A DNA stretch of 64,000 bases from Agromyces allii (GTDB taxonomy: Bacteria > Actinomycetota > Actinomycetes > Actinomycetales > Microbacteriaceae), in contig NZ_WBIN01000002.1 in the NCBI RefSeq assembly GCF_009749385.1, positions 124,001 through 188,000 of the forward strand. The letters are read 5' to 3'. Position numbers and translations under genes: made by a program. A model generated the notes under the pieces. The model was not told the origin of the DNA, did no database searches, and saw only the letters and a list, made by a program, of their open reading frames with translations. Each line of letters opens with the position of its first letter. Position 1 is the first letter of the stretch. This document shows positions 16,367 through 26,332 of this stretch, piece after piece.

Positions 16367-16444
16367 CGCTCGATCATCGCATCTCCGGCGGCCGGCTCGG
16401 CTCGCGGCCCGACGGGCGGACGCAGCCCGCGGTCGCGTGGCGTC

Positions 16445-17782
16445 TCAGCCGGCGAGGCGCTGCTGCGCTCGCACCGTGCGGACCGCGGCGCCGATGTCGG
16501 ACGCGAGCTTCGCGAGGTCGGCGTCGTCGAGGTCGTGCACCGTGAGTCGCAGCCGATCGGACGGTGCCCTGTCGCCGAGCGCGAACTCGTCGCCGGGTCG
16601 AACGAGCCATCCGCGTCGCATGAGCTGCTCGGAGACCGCGCGGGCGGGCGCCCCGAGCGGCACCCACACGTTCAGTCCGTCGCCGGGCGAGGTCGTGATG
16701 CCCTCGGCGCGCAGGAGGTCGGCGAACGCGCGGTTGCGCGCGGCGTAGTGCTCGCCGGCCCCGCGGATGCCCGCCAGCACGGCGGGGTCGGTCGCGAGCG
16801 CGTGCACGAGACGTTGCAGCAGGTGGCTCACCCAGGTCGTGCCGGGCGTCAGCCGCATCGCGAGCCGGTCAGCCGTCTCGGGGTCGGATGCGGTGACCGC
16901 GAGGCACATGTCGGGGCCGAGGAACTTCGAGACCGAGCGCACGAGCGCCCAGCGCCGGTGCTCCCGCCCGATGAGCGAATGGTGCGGCTGCTGCGAGAGC
17001 AGCGAGTAGTGGTCGTCTTCGATCACGAGCACGTACGGGTGGTCGGCGAGCACGGCGCGCAGGTCGGACGCGCGCTCGGCCGAGAGGCTCGCCCCGGTCG
17101 GGTTCTGCGCGCGCGGCGTGCAGATGACCGCGCGCACGCCCTGCTCGAGGGCGGCACGGAGCCCGTCGACGGTCATGCCCTCGTCGTCGACCGGCACCGG
17201 CACCGGTCGGTAGCCCGCCACGCGCACGGTGTGGATGCTCGTCAGGAAGCACGGGTCCTCGAGGGCGACCGCATCGTCGCGCGTGAGCGCCTGGGCGAGC
17301 AGCCGCTCGACGGCGTCGGCCGCGCCGCTCGTGACCGTGATGCGCATGGGCGTGCCCGAGGGCAGGTCGGCGCTCATCCACGCGTGGGCGGCCTGCTCGA
17401 GACCGGGGTCGATGACCGGCTCGCCGTAGAGCACCGGGCGTCGGGCGATGCTCGCGAGGGCGTCGGACGGATCGGGGATGTACGAGGCGTCGGGGTTGCC
17501 CGTGCCGAGGTCGCGGAGCGCGGTGTCGGCCGCGAAGCCCTCCTGCGCCACGGGGGAGGCGCCCGCGACCCGTGTGCCGCCGCGGCCGAGCGTGACGACG
17601 ACGCCCGCGTTCGTGAGCTGGCGGTAGGCCGAGACGGCGGTGTTGCGATTGACGCCGAGTTGTTCGGCGAGCGCGCGCACGGGCGGGAGCGCGTCGCCCG
17701 GTCGGAGCGCGCCGCGCTCGATGAGCGTGCGGAGGCTCTCGGCGATCTCCGCCGCGGAGCTTCCCTCGATCTCGACGATCAC
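16445..17782 (-). CDS. pdxR: MocR/PdxR-family transcriptional regulator
   Basis: This 445-residue protein has a GntR-type winged helix at 1-75 ([20 protein letters not shown] is the recognition region) and a fold-type I aminotransferase-like domain from about 100. The PLP lysine is near residue 287 in SVSKFLGPD, and NPTGASLS and IEDDHYS complete the cofactor site. PdxR proteins sense PLP and activate pdxST while repressing themselves. It is divergent from pdxS with a dyad in the intergenic region that is a likely operator. The ATG at 17782 gives the usual family length. Function follows from context as well as fold. Confidence 0.92.
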   Translation of the reverse strand: MIVEIEGSSAAEIAESLRTLIERGALRPGDALPPVRALAEQLGVNRNTAVSAYRQLTNAGVVVTLGRGGTRVAGASPVAQEGFAADTALRDLGTGNPDASYIPDPSDALASIARRPVLYGEPVIDPGLEQAAHAWMSADLPSGTPMRITVTSGAADAVERLLAQALTRDDAVALEDPCFLTSIHTVRVAGYRPVPVPVDDEGMTVDGLRAALEQGVRAVICTPRAQNPTGASLSAERASDLRAVLADHPYVLVIEDDHYSLLSQQPHHSLIGREHRRWALVRSVSKFLGPDMCLAVTASDPETADRLAMRLTPGTTWVSHLLQRLVHALATDPAVLAGIRGAGEHYAARNRAFADLLRAEGITTSPGDGLNVWVPLGAPARAVSEQLMRRGWLVRPGDEFALGDRAPSDRLRLTVHDLDDADLAKLASDIGAAVRTVRAQQRLAG

Positions 17783-17840
17783 GTCACCGTCCTTCTTCGG
17801 GCCTGCGGCCCCTCATCGCCCATGCTACCTTTTGGCCTAG

Positions 17841-17859
17841 GACAAACATTCTCTTTGTC
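17841..17859. promoter_or_regulatory. likely PdxR operator between pdxR and pdxS
   Basis: GACAAA (17841-17846), a 7-nt spacer, then TTTGTC (17854-17859) form a perfect 6-bp inverted repeat in the 123-bp gap. It is the only AT-rich patch there. A CCTAGG palindrome touches its left side. No clear -35/-10 pair was found for either gene. Confidence 0.55.
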
Positions 17860-17905
17860 TGAAGTATTGCGCACCGTCCCCGCGCACCTCCGAAAGGACT
17901 CCCCA

Positions 17906-18796
17906 GTGACCGTATCCGAGACGGGCTCGAGCCGCGTGAAGCGCGGCCTCGCCGAGATGCTGAAGGGCGGCGTCATCATGGACGTCGTCACCCCCGAGCA
18001 GGCCCGCATCGCCGAAGACGCCGGCGCCGTCGCCGTCATGGCCCTCGAGCGCGTGCCCGCCGACATCCGCGCCCAGGGCGGCGTCGCCCGCATGAGCGAC
18101 CCCGACCTCATCGAGGCGATCATCGCCGAGGTCTCGATCCCCGTCATGGCGAAGGCCCGCATCGGCCACTTCGTCGAGGCGCAGGTGCTCCAGGCGCTCG
18201 ACGTCGACTACATCGACGAGTCCGAGGTGCTCTCGCCCGCCGACTTCGTCAACCACATCGACAAGTGGGCGTTCAACACGCCGTTCGTCTGCGGTGCGAC
18301 CAACCTCGGCGAGGCGCTCCGTCGCATCAACGAGGGCGCGGCCATGATCCGCTCGAAGGGCGAGGCCGGCACCGGCGACGTCTCCGAGGCGACCAAGCAC
18401 ATCCGCAAGATCCGGTCCGAGATCAACGTGCTGCGCTCGATGACCAAGGACGAGCTCTACGTCGCCGCCAAGGAGCTGCAGGCCCCGTACGACCTCGTCG
18501 TCGAGGTCGCCGAGACCGGCAAGCTGCCCGTCGTGCTCTTCACCGCGGGCGGCGTCGCCACCCCGGCCGACGCCGCGATGATGATGCAGCTCGGCGCCGA
18601 CGGCGTCTTCGTCGGTTCCGGCATCTTCAAGTCGGGCAACCCCGAGGCGCGCGCCGCGGCCGTCGTCAAGGCGACCGCGTTCTACGACGACCCCTCGGTC
18701 ATCGCCGAGGTCTCGCGCGGCCTCGGCGAGGCCATGGTCGGCATCAACGTCGCCGACCTCGCCGCACCCCACCGCCTCTCCGAGCGCGGCTGGTGA
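17906..18796 (+). CDS. pdxS: pyridoxal 5'-phosphate synthase, synthase subunit
   Basis: The 296-residue TIM-barrel enzyme makes PLP from ribose 5-phosphate, glyceraldehyde 3-phosphate and ammonia. D26 (GVIMDVV) and K83 (VMAKARIGH) match the active-site Asp and the Schiff-base Lys; a second lysine is expected near 150. The C-terminal LSERGW end is typical. The start is GTG 17906 with GAAAGGA about 8 nt upstream. The stop overlaps pdxT by 4 bp (GTGA). It assembles with PdxT as a 12+12 complex in the cytoplasm. Regulation by the adjacent PdxR is likely. Confidence 0.97.
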   Translation: MTVSETGSSRVKRGLAEMLKGGVIMDVVTPEQARIAEDAGAVAVMALERVPADIRAQGGVARMSDPDLIEAIIAEVSIPVMAKARIGHFVEAQVLQALDVDYIDESEVLSPADFVNHIDKWAFNTPFVCGATNLGEALRRINEGAAMIRSKGEAGTGDVSEATKHIRKIRSEINVLRSMTKDELYVAAKELQAPYDLVVEVAETGKLPVVLFTAGGVATPADAAMMMQLGADGVFVGSGIFKSGNPEARAAAVVKATAFYDDPSVIAEVSRGLGEAMVGINVADLAAPHRLSERGW

Positions 18797-19440
18797 CGAC
18801 GAACCTCCGCAGCGAGTCCCTCGACGCGGGTGGTGCGGCCTCGGCCGGCCCCCGCGTCGGGGTGCTCGCCCTGCAGGGCGACTTCCGCGAGCACGCGAGG
18901 GTGCTCGCGGGTCTGGGGGCGCGCGTGTCGCTCGTGCGCCGGCCCGACGAGCTCGAGGCGATCGACGGCCTCGTGATCCCCGGCGGCGAGTCGAGCGTCA
19001 TGGACAAGCTCTCGCGCATCTTCGGCCTCCAGCAGCCGCTGCGCGCGGCGATCGCCGGCGGCCTGCCCGTCTACGGCACCTGCGCAGGGCTCATCATGCT
19101 CGCCGACACGGTGCTCGACGCGATCGCCGGCCAGGAGTCGCTCGGCGGACTCGACGTCGAGGTTCGACGCAACGCCTTCGGGTCGCAGAACCAGTCGTTC
19201 GAGACCGACCTCGAGGTGCCGGCGCTCGGCGCCGATCCGGTGCACGCCGTCTTCATCCGCGGGCCGGTCGTCGAGTCGGTCGGTTCCGGCGCCACGACGC
19301 TCGCCTCGCTCGCCGACGGCCGCGTGGTCGCGGTCGAGCAGGGCAACCTCCTCGGCACGAGCTTCCACCCCGAGATCACGGGGGAGCACCGCTTCCACGA
19401 GTACTTCCTGGCGAAGGTGCGCGCTCGGGTCGCGGCCTAG
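18793..19440 (+). CDS. pdxT: pyridoxal 5'-phosphate synthase, glutaminase subunit
   Basis: This 215-residue class I amidotransferase releases ammonia from glutamine for PdxS. The nucleophile is C97 in GTCAGL; H192 and E194 in SFHPEIT complete the triad, and PGGESS is the oxyanion-side motif. An extra N-terminal segment of about 20 residues precedes the conserved [14 protein letters not shown] start further in, at about residue 20, is conceivable, but the GTG overlapping the pdxS stop (GTGA) is favoured for coupling. It forms a two-gene operon with pdxS. Confidence 0.96.
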   Translation: MTTNLRSESLDAGGAASAGPRVGVLALQGDFREHARVLAGLGARVSLVRRPDELEAIDGLVIPGGESSVMDKLSRIFGLQQPLRAAIAGGLPVYGTCAGLIMLADTVLDAIAGQESLGGLDVEVRRNAFGSQNQSFETDLEVPALGADPVHAVFIRGPVVESVGSGATTLASLADGRVVAVEQGNLLGTSFHPEITGEHRFHEYFLAKVRARVAA

Positions 19441-19541
19441 CAGGTCAGGGCTGGCCAGGGCCGCACGCGAGGGCGTTCCCTGATCGGATGAACGGGTTGT
19501 CCCGGGTGCGGTCCGGTCCGCGGTCCGGTTTCGTTTCCGCC

Positions 19542-20297
19542 ATGACCACTCGCCTTCCCAGCACCGGCGCGCCCGAGCGCGTCGCCGCCGCCCCCAGCAC
19601 GACCTGTCGCAGCGACGAGGTCGTCGTCATCCACCGCCTCTTCCGCCGCCTGTTCGCCGAGGCGCCCTCCCTCGTGCGCGGTGTCGCCCCCGACGACACC
19701 GCCCACGCGAGGCGGGTCGCGAAGCACCTGCACGCCGTCATCGCGCTGCTGCACGTGCACCACCGCACCGAGGACGAGTTCTTCTGGGACGTCATGACCG
19801 ACCGCGCTCCCGCCTGCGGCCTCCATGTGGAGCTCATGCGGCGTCAGCACGGTGCCGTCTCCGATCGCCTGGACGTGGCGGATGCGCTCGTCGACCGGTG
19901 GGCGTACCGAGCCGACGCCCGGACCGCCGTCCGCATCGCGACGGCCCTCGAGGAGATCGACCGGATGCTCGTCGAGCACCTGGTCGACGAGGAGCGCGAG
20001 GCCTTCCCGGTGCTCGACGCGATCCTGTCGGACGCCGAGTGGGATCACATCCACAAGCATGCCCAACGCCACAAGCCGCCGATGCCGATCTTCGTGCTGC
20101 TCGGCCTCATGATCGACAGCGTGCCGGAGGCGGACCGCGCCGCCTGGATCGCGAACGAGCTCCCGGCGCCGATCCGCTTCGCCTACCGCACCGTCGGCCG
20201 CCGCCAGTACGAGCGTGCGATCGGCCGGATCCGTTCGAACGATCGCGGTGCCCTGGGCGGCGCCGGTGCTGCGGGACTCGAGCCGGCCATGGCCTGA
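19542..20297 (+). CDS. hemerythrin HHE-domain protein
   Basis: The 251-residue cytoplasmic protein has the spaced His and Glu residues of a hemerythrin four-helix bundle: LLHVHHRTEDEFFW, LRRQH-type segments and VEHLVDEEREAFPVL. These would bind a di-iron centre that senses or carries oxygen or nitric oxide. A C-terminal extension ends in a basic stretch. The start is uncertain: ATG 19542 was chosen, while ATG 19488 would add 18 Arg/Ser-rich residues; neither has a good ribosome site. It is a single gene closed by a hairpin. The biological role is unknown. Confidence 0.8.
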   Translation: MTTRLPSTGAPERVAAAPSTTCRSDEVVVIHRLFRRLFAEAPSLVRGVAPDDTAHARRVAKHLHAVIALLHVHHRTEDEFFWDVMTDRAPACGLHVELMRRQHGAVSDRLDVADALVDRWAYRADARTAVRIATALEEIDRMLVEHLVDEEREAFPVLDAILSDAEWDHIHKHAQRHKPPMPIFVLLGLMIDSVPEADRAAWIANELPAPIRFAYRTVGRRQYERAIGRIRSNDRGALGGAGAAGLEPAMA

Positions 20298-20305
20298 CGG
20301 GTGGG

Positions 20306-20353
20306 CGGATGCCGCGGCGGGCCCGCGGGCTCGGGCGCGCGTCGCGGCATCCG
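20306..20353 (+). terminator. hairpin built from inverted GGATGCCG motifs after the hemerythrin gene
   Basis: CGGATGCCGCG (20306-20316) pairs perfectly with CGCGGCATCCG (20343-20353). The GC-rich loop can fold further. It begins 8 bp after the stop codon. Confidence 0.6.
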
Positions 20354-20391
20354 GCCCCCGCATGTCGGAGGCGAGGGCTAGCCTCGGCCAC

Positions 20392-20940
20392 GTGACCCAG
20401 TACATCGCGCTCCTCCGCGGAGTCAACGTCGGCGGCATCACCGTGAAGTCGGCCGAGCTCAAGGAACTGTTCGAGTCGTTGGGATTCGGTTCGGTCCGCA
20501 CCGTGCTCGCGAGCGGCAACGTCGCCTTCGAGCGGGTCGAGGCCGGCAGGGGCGGCGACCCCGAGACATCCGCAGCCCTGAAGGCCCGCATCGAACGCGC
20601 GCTCGGCGAGCGCTTCGGCTACGAGGCCTGGATCGTGCTGCTCACCCGCGCCGAGCTCGCGCGCGTGGTCGAGGCGTTCCCCTTCGACGCCGAGCGCGAC
20701 GGCTGGCACCCGTACGTGCTCTTCGGGTCAGACGCCGCGCACCTGGCCGAGCTCGCGGCCGCTGCGGTCGACCTCGACGCGGGCGACGACGTGGTGCGTG
20801 CCGGAGACGGGGTGCTCTACTGGCACAACCGTCGCGAGCGCGGCATCGACAGCGCTTTCTCCAAGATCACGGCGAAGGCGCGGTTCAAGCCGACGACCAC
20901 GAACCGCAACCTGCGCACGCTCGTCAAGCTGCTCGCGTGA
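20392..20940 (+). CDS. DUF1697 domain-containing protein
   Basis: The 182-residue protein matches DUF1697 from its first residues: YIALLRGVNVGG, then VRTVLASGNVAFE and the C-terminal RNLRTLVKL. The family is widespread in bacteria but its function is not established. GTG 20392 was chosen because a TAGCCT box (20379-20384) lies 7 nt before it, a leaderless layout. ATG 20362, in frame, would add ten residues. No membrane segment or signal peptide is present. It stands between a terminator-like hairpin and the yebC promoter. Confidence 0.88.
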   Translation: MTQYIALLRGVNVGGITVKSAELKELFESLGFGSVRTVLASGNVAFERVEAGRGGDPETSAALKARIERALGERFGYEAWIVLLTRAELARVVEAFPFDAERDGWHPYVLFGSDAAHLAELAAAAVDLDAGDDVVRAGDGVLYWHNRRERGIDSAFSKITAKARFKPTTTNRNLRTLVKLLA

Positions 20941-21024
20941 ACCCGTGCTGAACGTGCCCTGACCTAGAATGGTGTGGCGCGAACCGGAACGCATCGGTCG
21001 CGGAGGATTCGATTCAGGAGACGC

Positions 21025-21786
21025 ATGTCCGGGCATTCCAAGTGGGCGACGACCAAGCACAAGAAGGCGATCATCGACTCGCGCCGTGCCAAGTCGTTCG
21101 CGAAGCTCATCAAGAACATCGAGGTCGCCGCGAAGATGGGCGGAGCCGACCTGTCGGGCAACCCGACGCTCGTCGACGCCGTGCAGAAGGCGAAGAAGAC
21201 CTCGGTCCCCAACGACAACATCGATCGTGCGATCAAGCGCGGCGCAGGACTCACCGGCGAGTCCATCGACTACGCGACGATCATGTACGAGGGCTACGGG
21301 CCCAACGGCGTCGCGCTGCTCGTGGAGTGCCTCACCGACAACAAGAACCGTGCCGCGGCCGAGGTGCGCACGCTCATGAGCCGCAACGGCGGCACCATGG
21401 CAGACCCCGGTTCGGTCGCCTACAACTTCGCACGCAAGGGCGTCATCGTCGTCGCGAAGACCGCCGGCCTCACCGAAGACGACGTGCTCGGTGCCGTGCT
21501 CGACGCGGGTGCAGAAGAGGTCACCGACGAGGGCGAGACCTTCGAGGTCATCACCGAGGCATCCGACATGGTGGCCGCGCGCACCGCGCTGCAGGAGGCC
21601 GGCATCGACTACGACTCGGCCGACGCCGCGTTCGTGCCGTCGCTCAAGGTCGAGATCGACGCCGAGACCGCTCGCAAGGTGTTCCGCCTCATCGACGCGC
21701 TCGAAGACAGCGACGACGTGCAGAACATCTACAGCAACTTCGACCTGTCGGCCGAGGTCCAGGCCGAGCTCGAGTCGGACGAGTAA
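21025..21786 (+). CDS. yebC: YebC/PmpR-family DNA-binding protein
   Basis: This 253-residue protein begins [14 protein letters not shown], the YebC signature, and continues with the three-domain fold including [14 protein letters not shown] and the acidic C-terminus. Members act as transcriptional regulators or, as shown more recently, in relieving ribosome stalling at proline-rich sequences. CAGGAG sits 5 nt before ATG 21025, so the start is firm. A TAGAAT box at 20965-20970 is a likely -10 element. It leads the yebC-ruvC-ruvA-ruvB cluster, a very common bacterial order. Confidence 0.95.
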   Translation: MSGHSKWATTKHKKAIIDSRRAKSFAKLIKNIEVAAKMGGADLSGNPTLVDAVQKAKKTSVPNDNIDRAIKRGAGLTGESIDYATIMYEGYGPNGVALLVECLTDNKNRAAAEVRTLMSRNGGTMADPGSVAYNFARKGVIVVAKTAGLTEDDVLGAVLDAGAEEVTDEGETFEVITEASDMVAARTALQEAGIDYDSADAAFVPSLKVEIDAETARKVFRLIDALEDSDDVQNIYSNFDLSAEVQAELESDE

Positions 21787-21796
21787 GCCGATCGCC

Positions 21797-22408
21797 GTGC
21801 GGGTGCTCGGCATCGACCCGGGACTCACCAGATGCGGGGTGGGCGTGGTCGATGTCGAGCCCAACCGCACGGCGCGATTGGTCGACGTCGTCGTGCTGCG
21901 CACGCCAGCCGACCTCGACACCCCGAACCGCCTCGTGCGCATCGCCGAGGGGCTCGAGGCGATCCTCGACGAGCACCGCCCCCAGGCCGTCGCGCTCGAG
22001 CGCGTGTTCGCCAGGAGCGACGTGTCGACGATCATGGGCACGGCCCAGATCTCCGGGGTCGCGATGCTCCTCGCCGCGAGGCGCAAGCTGCCCGTCGCGC
22101 TGCACACCCCGAGCGAGGTGAAGGCTGCGATCACCGGGTACGGGCGGGCCGACAAGGCGCAGGTCGGGGCCATGGTCGCCCGCATCCTCGGTCTCGACGC
22201 GGTCCCGAAGCCGGCGGATGCCGCCGACTCGCTCGCGCTGGCGATCTGCCACGCCTGGCGCACGGGCGGCGTCGCCGGAGCGGCCGTGCTCGATGCGTCG
22301 AATCCCGATGCCGCAGCGCAGACCGCCCTCACGCCCGCGCAGCGCGCGTGGCTCGCCGCCGAGCGCTCCGCCTCCGTGTCGGGGGCGGCCCGTAGGGTGA
22401 AGGAGTGA
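21797..22408 (+). CDS. ruvC: crossover junction endodeoxyribonuclease RuvC
   Basis: The 203-residue Holliday-junction resolvase has the catalytic acids D7 (VLGIDPG), a Glu in VALERVF (near 68) and the Asp pair in [10 protein letters not shown] (near 142-145). It cuts four-way junctions symmetrically in concert with RuvAB. The GTG start at 21797 is 10 bp behind yebC and lacks a strong ribosome site. The C-terminus extends about 25 residues beyond the conserved core. Its stop overlaps ruvA by 4 bp. Confidence 0.95.
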   Translation: MRVLGIDPGLTRCGVGVVDVEPNRTARLVDVVVLRTPADLDTPNRLVRIAEGLEAILDEHRPQAVALERVFARSDVSTIMGTAQISGVAMLLAARRKLPVALHTPSEVKAAITGYGRADKAQVGAMVARILGLDAVPKPADAADSLALAICHAWRTGGVAGAAVLDASNPDAAAQTALTPAQRAWLAAERSASVSGAARRVKE

Positions 22409-23028
22409 TCTCCTCCCTTCGCGGGCCAGTGCTCGTCGCCGCCGGTACCTCGCTCGTCATCGACGTCGGCGGCGTCGGATTCCAGGTGCACACGACGCCC
22501 GCGCTCGTGCTCGCGTCGCGCGAGGGCCACGAGCTCTTCGTGCACACGACGCTCATCGTGCGCGAAGACGCCCTGACCCTCTTCGGGTTCGCCACGCGCG
22601 ACGAACTCGACGTCTTCGAACTGCTCATCGGCGTGACCGGGGTCGGTCCGCGGTCTGCGTTGGGCGTGCTCTCGGCGATGTCGCCCGCGCAGGTCGCCAC
22701 GGCCATCGCCTCCGACGACGATGCGGCCTTCCGCAAGGTGACGGGCATCGGCCCGAAGACCGCGAAGCTCATCACCGTCTCGCTCGCGGGCAAGCTGATC
22801 GCGCCGAGCGTGGTCGACGTTCCCGCCGCGACGGGTGCGGCTCGCGGCGTGGCCGACAGCGTGCTCGCCGCGCTCACCGGACTCGGGTGGACCGAACGCG
22901 CGGCCGTCGAGGCCGTCGACGAGGTGCTCGCCGAGGCCTCCGCGACCGATGCCGCCTCGATCCCGGCCGTCCTCCGGCTCTCGCTCGCGCGCCTCGGTCC
23001 CGCGCAGGCCGCGGGGCGGGCACGATGA
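22405..23028 (+). CDS. ruvA: Holliday junction branch migration protein RuvA
   Basis: This 207-residue protein forms the tetramer that binds four-way junctions and loads RuvB. It has the OB-fold N-terminus ([11 protein letters not shown]), two helix-hairpin-helix motifs ([11 protein letters not shown] and [12 protein letters not shown]) and a C-terminal RuvB-binding helix bundle. The GTG start at 22405 has AAGGA immediately upstream and, in addition, TAGGGT (22393-22398) exactly 6 nt before it, so an internal leaderless promoter inside ruvC is possible. It is coupled to ruvB by an ATGA overlap. Confidence 0.96.
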   Translation: MISSLRGPVLVAAGTSLVIDVGGVGFQVHTTPALVLASREGHELFVHTTLIVREDALTLFGFATRDELDVFELLIGVTGVGPRSALGVLSAMSPAQVATAIASDDDAAFRKVTGIGPKTAKLITVSLAGKLIAPSVVDVPAATGAARGVADSVLAALTGLGWTERAAVEAVDEVLAEASATDAASIPAVLRLSLARLGPAQAAGRAR

Positions 23029-24065
23029 GCGGCGCCGACGGCGCCGACGTCGACCTGACCGATCCGGTGCTGGCGTCCGAGGCCGAGCTCGCCTTCGAAG
23101 GTGCGCTCCGGCCGCGCAGCCTCGCGGAGTTCGTCGGCCAGACGCGCGTGCGCGGGCAGTTGCAGTTGCTGCTCACCGCGGCGACGCTGCAGCAGCGAAC
23201 GCCCGACCACATCCTGCTCGCCGGTCCTCCCGGACTCGGCAAGACCACGCTCGCCATGATCGTCGCTCACGAGAGCGGGCGGCCGCTGCGCATGTCCAGC
23301 GGGCCTGCGATCCAGCACGCGGGCGACCTCGCCGCGATCCTCAGCTCGCTCGTGCCCGGAGAAGTGCTCTTCATCGACGAGATCCACCGCATGGCGCGCT
23401 CGGCCGAAGAGATGCTCTACCTCGCCATGGAGGACTTCCGCATCGACATCATGGTCGGAAAGGGCGCCGGCGCGACATCAGTGCCCCTCGATCTCTCGCC
23501 GTTCACGCTTGTCGGCGCCACGACGCGGGCGGGCCTCCTGCCGAACCCCCTGCGCGATCGCTTCGGATTCACCGCGCATCTCGAGTTCTACGACGACGCC
23601 GAGCTCGAGCAGGTGCTCGCACGAGCGGCCACGATGCTCGGCCTCGACGTCGATCGCGAGGCACTCGTCGAGATCTCGGGCCGATGCCGCGGCACGCCCC
23701 GAATCGCGAACCGGCTCCTGCGGCGCGTGCGCGACTACGCACTCGTGCACACGGGCCGGGCCGATCTCGCCACCGTGAACGCCGCACTCGACCTCTACGA
23801 CGTCGACGCGCTCGGCCTCGACCGGCTCGACCGGGCCGTCATGCAGATCATCCTCACCAGGTTCGGGGGAGGGCCGGTCGGGCTGAACACGCTCGCGGTG
23901 TCGGTCGGCGAGGAGTCCGAGACCATCGAGGCGGTCGTCGAACCGTTCCTCGTGCGCATCGGCCTCATCACGCGCACCCCTCGCGGGCGCGTCGCGACCC
24001 CCGCGGCATGGCGGCATTTCGGGCTCTCGCAGGGCGGCGCGGCGCTTCCGATCGATGACCTATAA
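23025..24065 (+). CDS. ruvB: Holliday junction branch migration helicase RuvB
   Basis: The 346-residue AAA+ motor drives branch migration. Walker A is GPPGLGKTT (about 67-75), Walker B FIDEIHRM near 118, sensor 1 LVGATTRAG and the C-terminal winged helix ends [12 protein letters not shown]. Length is standard. It overlaps ruvA by 4 bp and ends in CTATAA, where the TAA stop lies within the TATAAT box of the next promoter. Confidence 0.97.
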   Translation: MSGADGADVDLTDPVLASEAELAFEGALRPRSLAEFVGQTRVRGQLQLLLTAATLQQRTPDHILLAGPPGLGKTTLAMIVAHESGRPLRMSSGPAIQHAGDLAAILSSLVPGEVLFIDEIHRMARSAEEMLYLAMEDFRIDIMVGKGAGATSVPLDLSPFTLVGATTRAGLLPNPLRDRFGFTAHLEFYDDAELEQVLARAATMLGLDVDREALVEISGRCRGTPRIANRLLRRVRDYALVHTGRADLATVNAALDLYDVDALGLDRLDRAVMQIILTRFGGGPVGLNTLAVSVGEESETIEAVVEPFLVRIGLITRTPRGRVATPAAWRHFGLSQGGAALPIDDL

Positions 24066-24066
24066 T
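24061..24066 (+). promoter_or_regulatory. -10 box for yajC-secD-secF overlapping the ruvB stop
   Basis: A consensus TATAAT at 24061-24066 contains the ruvB stop codon. It would give a leader of about 65 nt before yajC. No good -35 hexamer is seen 16-18 bp upstream. Confidence 0.55.
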
Positions 24067-24137
24067 CCAATGAGGCTTCGTCCTCGCCGCCGTCGACTTC
24101 GTGCGGTACGCCGCACTCCGGAAGGTCCTACCCCCTC

Positions 24138-24533
24138 ATGACGCTCGATCCGTTCACTATCATCATGCTCGCCGTCCTGGCGGTGCTGATCTTCTTCATG
24201 TTCCGCAACTCGCGCAAGCGTCAGGCCGAGGCGCAGCAGCTGCAGTCGAAGGTCCAGCCCGGCGCACGCGTCATGACGAACTTCGGCGTCTACGGCACCA
24301 TCGTGTCGATCGACGAGGAAGAGAACCAGGTCCAGCTCGAGGTCGCGCCCGGCACCGTGCTGACGGTGCACCGCCAGACCGTCGCCCGCGTGGTCGAGCC
24401 CGCCGTCTCCGACGACGAGGCCGGCGCGCACGAGGCGATCGAGGGCGAGCCCGAGTTCGGCGAGCGCGATGAGGCGCACACCACCGAGACCCCCGGCGAC
24501 ACGACCCCCGACACCAAGAAGTCGGACGACTAA
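24138..24533 (+). CDS. yajC: preprotein translocase subunit YajC
   Basis: The 131-residue membrane protein has one N-terminal helix (about 7-22) with a short outside end, then a cytoplasmic YajC core (RKRQAEAQQLQSKVQPGARV, then MTNFGVYGTIVSID). A long acidic tail of about 40 residues, rich in Glu, Asp and Thr, follows. YajC associates with SecDF and YidC and aids export. It is followed by secD after 65 bp, the standard order. Confidence 0.95.
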   Translation: MTLDPFTIIMLAVLAVLIFFMFRNSRKRQAEAQQLQSKVQPGARVMTNFGVYGTIVSIDEEENQVQLEVAPGTVLTVHRQTVARVVEPAVSDDEAGAHEAIEGEPEFGERDEAHTTETPGDTTPDTKKSDD

Positions 24534-24598
24534 ACACTCCCACCCGAGGAACGGCCCGCGTCGATTCGGCGTGGGCTCCTGCAAAGAAAGCAGAACCT

Positions 24599-26332
24599 GT
24601 GGCTGCACCCTCCAAGCGGTCGTCGCGTCCGGCGTCCGTACGCAAGGCCTGGCGATCGCTCACCTGGCTCGGCGTCATCATCGTCGGCCTGTTCGCCATC
24701 AACGCCGCGGGCGTCATCTGGGGCGGTGGTTCCTGGACGCCCAAGCTCGCGCTCGACCTCGAGGGCGGCACGCAGATCATCCTCGAGCCGCAGCTCGAGA
24801 GCGGTCAGTCCGCGACGCAGGAGCAGCTCGACCAGGCGGTGGCGATCATCCGCCAGCGCGTCGACGCCTCGGGCGTCGCCGAGCCCGAGATCAACACCGA
24901 GGGGTCGAACGTCGTCGTCCGCATCCCCGGTGAGCTCGACGACCAGACGCGTGCGCGCATCGAGTCCTCGGCGAAGCTCGAGCTCCGCGCGGTGCTGCTC
25001 TCCGACGCGGCGACCAACCAGCAGATCAGCCCGAGCGACGACCCGACCGCGACCGATGCGGCCGAAGACCTCTCGTCGACGCCGACGGCCGAGCCGACCG
25101 ACGGCAGCGATCTCTCGTGGGTCACGCCCGCGCTGCAGAACGAGTTCGACACGTTCGACTGCTCGACGATCGACGACGTCGAGGCGAACGTGGCACCGGC
25201 CGACGAGCCGCTCGTGACCTGCGACCAGAGCCGCACGGTCAAGTACCTGCTCGGCCCGGTCGAGGCCAGCGGCGAGAACATCGTCGACGCGACCAACGGA
25301 CAGGTGCAGACCCAGACCGGTGCGAGCACCGGAACCTGGGCCGTCAACATCCAGTTCGACGACCAGGGCACCAAGGACTTCGCCTCGGTCAGCACGCGTC
25401 TCTACGGCATGTCGGGTCAGACCCCGCGCGACCAGTTCGCGTTCGTGCTCGACGGCGCGGTGCTCACCGCTCCCTCGATGAACGGCGCGATCACCGACGG
25501 TCGCCCGCAGATCACCGGCAACTTCACGCAGGAGTCCTCGAAGGCCCTCGCCGACCAGCTCAAGTTCGGCGCTCTGCCGCTCAGCTTCAGCGTGCAGTCC
25601 TCCGAGACGATCTCGCCCACGCTCGGCACGTCGCAGCTCCAGGCGGGTCTGCTCGCCGGTCTCATCGGTCTGATCCTCGTCGTGATCTACACGCTGTTCC
25701 AATACCGCGCGCTCGGGTCGGTCACGATCGCCTCGCTCGTGATCGCGGGTGTGATCACCTACCTGATGATCACGATCCTGTCGTGGCGCGAGGGTTACCG
25801 CCTCTCGCTCGCCGGAATCGCGGGTCTGATCGTGGCCATCGGTTTCACGGCCGACTCGTTCATCGTCTACTTCGAACGTGTTCGAGACGAGCTGCGCGAC
25901 GGTCGTCCACTGGTCGGCGCGGTCGAGGCCGGCTGGAAGCGCGCGTTCCGCACGGTGCTCGCGTCGAAGGGCGTCAACCTGCTCGCGGCCGTCGTGCTCT
26001 TCATCCTCGCGGTCGGCAGCGTCAAGGGCTTCGCCTACACGCTCGGTCTCACGACCATCATCGACGTCGTCGTGGTGATCCTGTTCACGCACCCGATGCT
26101 GCAGCTGCTCGCGCAGACGAAGTTCTTCTCGAGCGGCAATCCGTGGTCCGGTCTCGACCCGACCGCGCTCGGCGCCGTCTACCGAGGCCGTGCGGAGTTC
26201 CGCAAGCCGGTCGCGGTGTCACCGGGCAAGGCGGCATCGAGTTCGAAGGAAGCACAGCGTCGTCAGACGATCGCGGAGCGCAAGGCGAACGCGACGGTCG
26301 GCGCCGGTTCGAGTGAAGGCAAGGAGTCCTGA
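24599..26332 (+). CDS. secD: protein translocase subunit SecD
   Basis: This 577-residue RND-type membrane protein uses the proton gradient to help pull exported proteins out of the SecYEG channel. One helix near the N-terminus (about 22-44) is followed by the large P1 external domain (LDLEGGTQIILE, then a Ser/Asp/Thr-rich segment around 140-175) and five more helices from about 340 to 520 including GFTADSFIVYFERVRDE. The C-terminus is basic. The GTG start at 24599 has only a weak ribosome site. Stop and secF start overlap by 1 bp (TGATG). Confidence 0.96.
   Translation: MAAPSKRSSRPASVRKAWRSLTWLGVIIVGLFAINAAGVIWGGGSWTPKLALDLEGGTQIILEPQLESGQSATQEQLDQAVAIIRQRVDASGVAEPEINTEGSNVVVRIPGELDDQTRARIESSAKLELRAVLLSDAATNQQISPSDDPTATDAAEDLSSTPTAEPTDGSDLSWVTPALQNEFDTFDCSTIDDVEANVAPADEPLVTCDQSRTVKYLLGPVEASGENIVDATNGQVQTQTGASTGTWAVNIQFDDQGTKDFASVSTRLYGMSGQTPRDQFAFVLDGAVLTAPSMNGAITDGRPQITGNFTQESSKALADQLKFGALPLSFSVQSSETISPTLGTSQLQAGLLAGLIGLILVVIYTLFQYRALGSVTIASLVIAGVITYLMITILSWREGYRLSLAGIAGLIVAIGFTADSFIVYFERVRDELRDGRPLVGAVEAGWKRAFRTVLASKGVNLLAAVVLFILAVGSVKGFAYTLGLTTIIDVVVVILFTHPMLQLLAQTKFFSSGNPWSGLDPTALGAVYRGRAEFRKPVAVSPGKAASSSKEAQRRQTIAERKANATVGAGSSEGKES

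Noticed and set aside
24534-24598. Separate small gene between yajC and secD
   Set aside because: Too short, no start with ribosome site; ordinary operon spacer.
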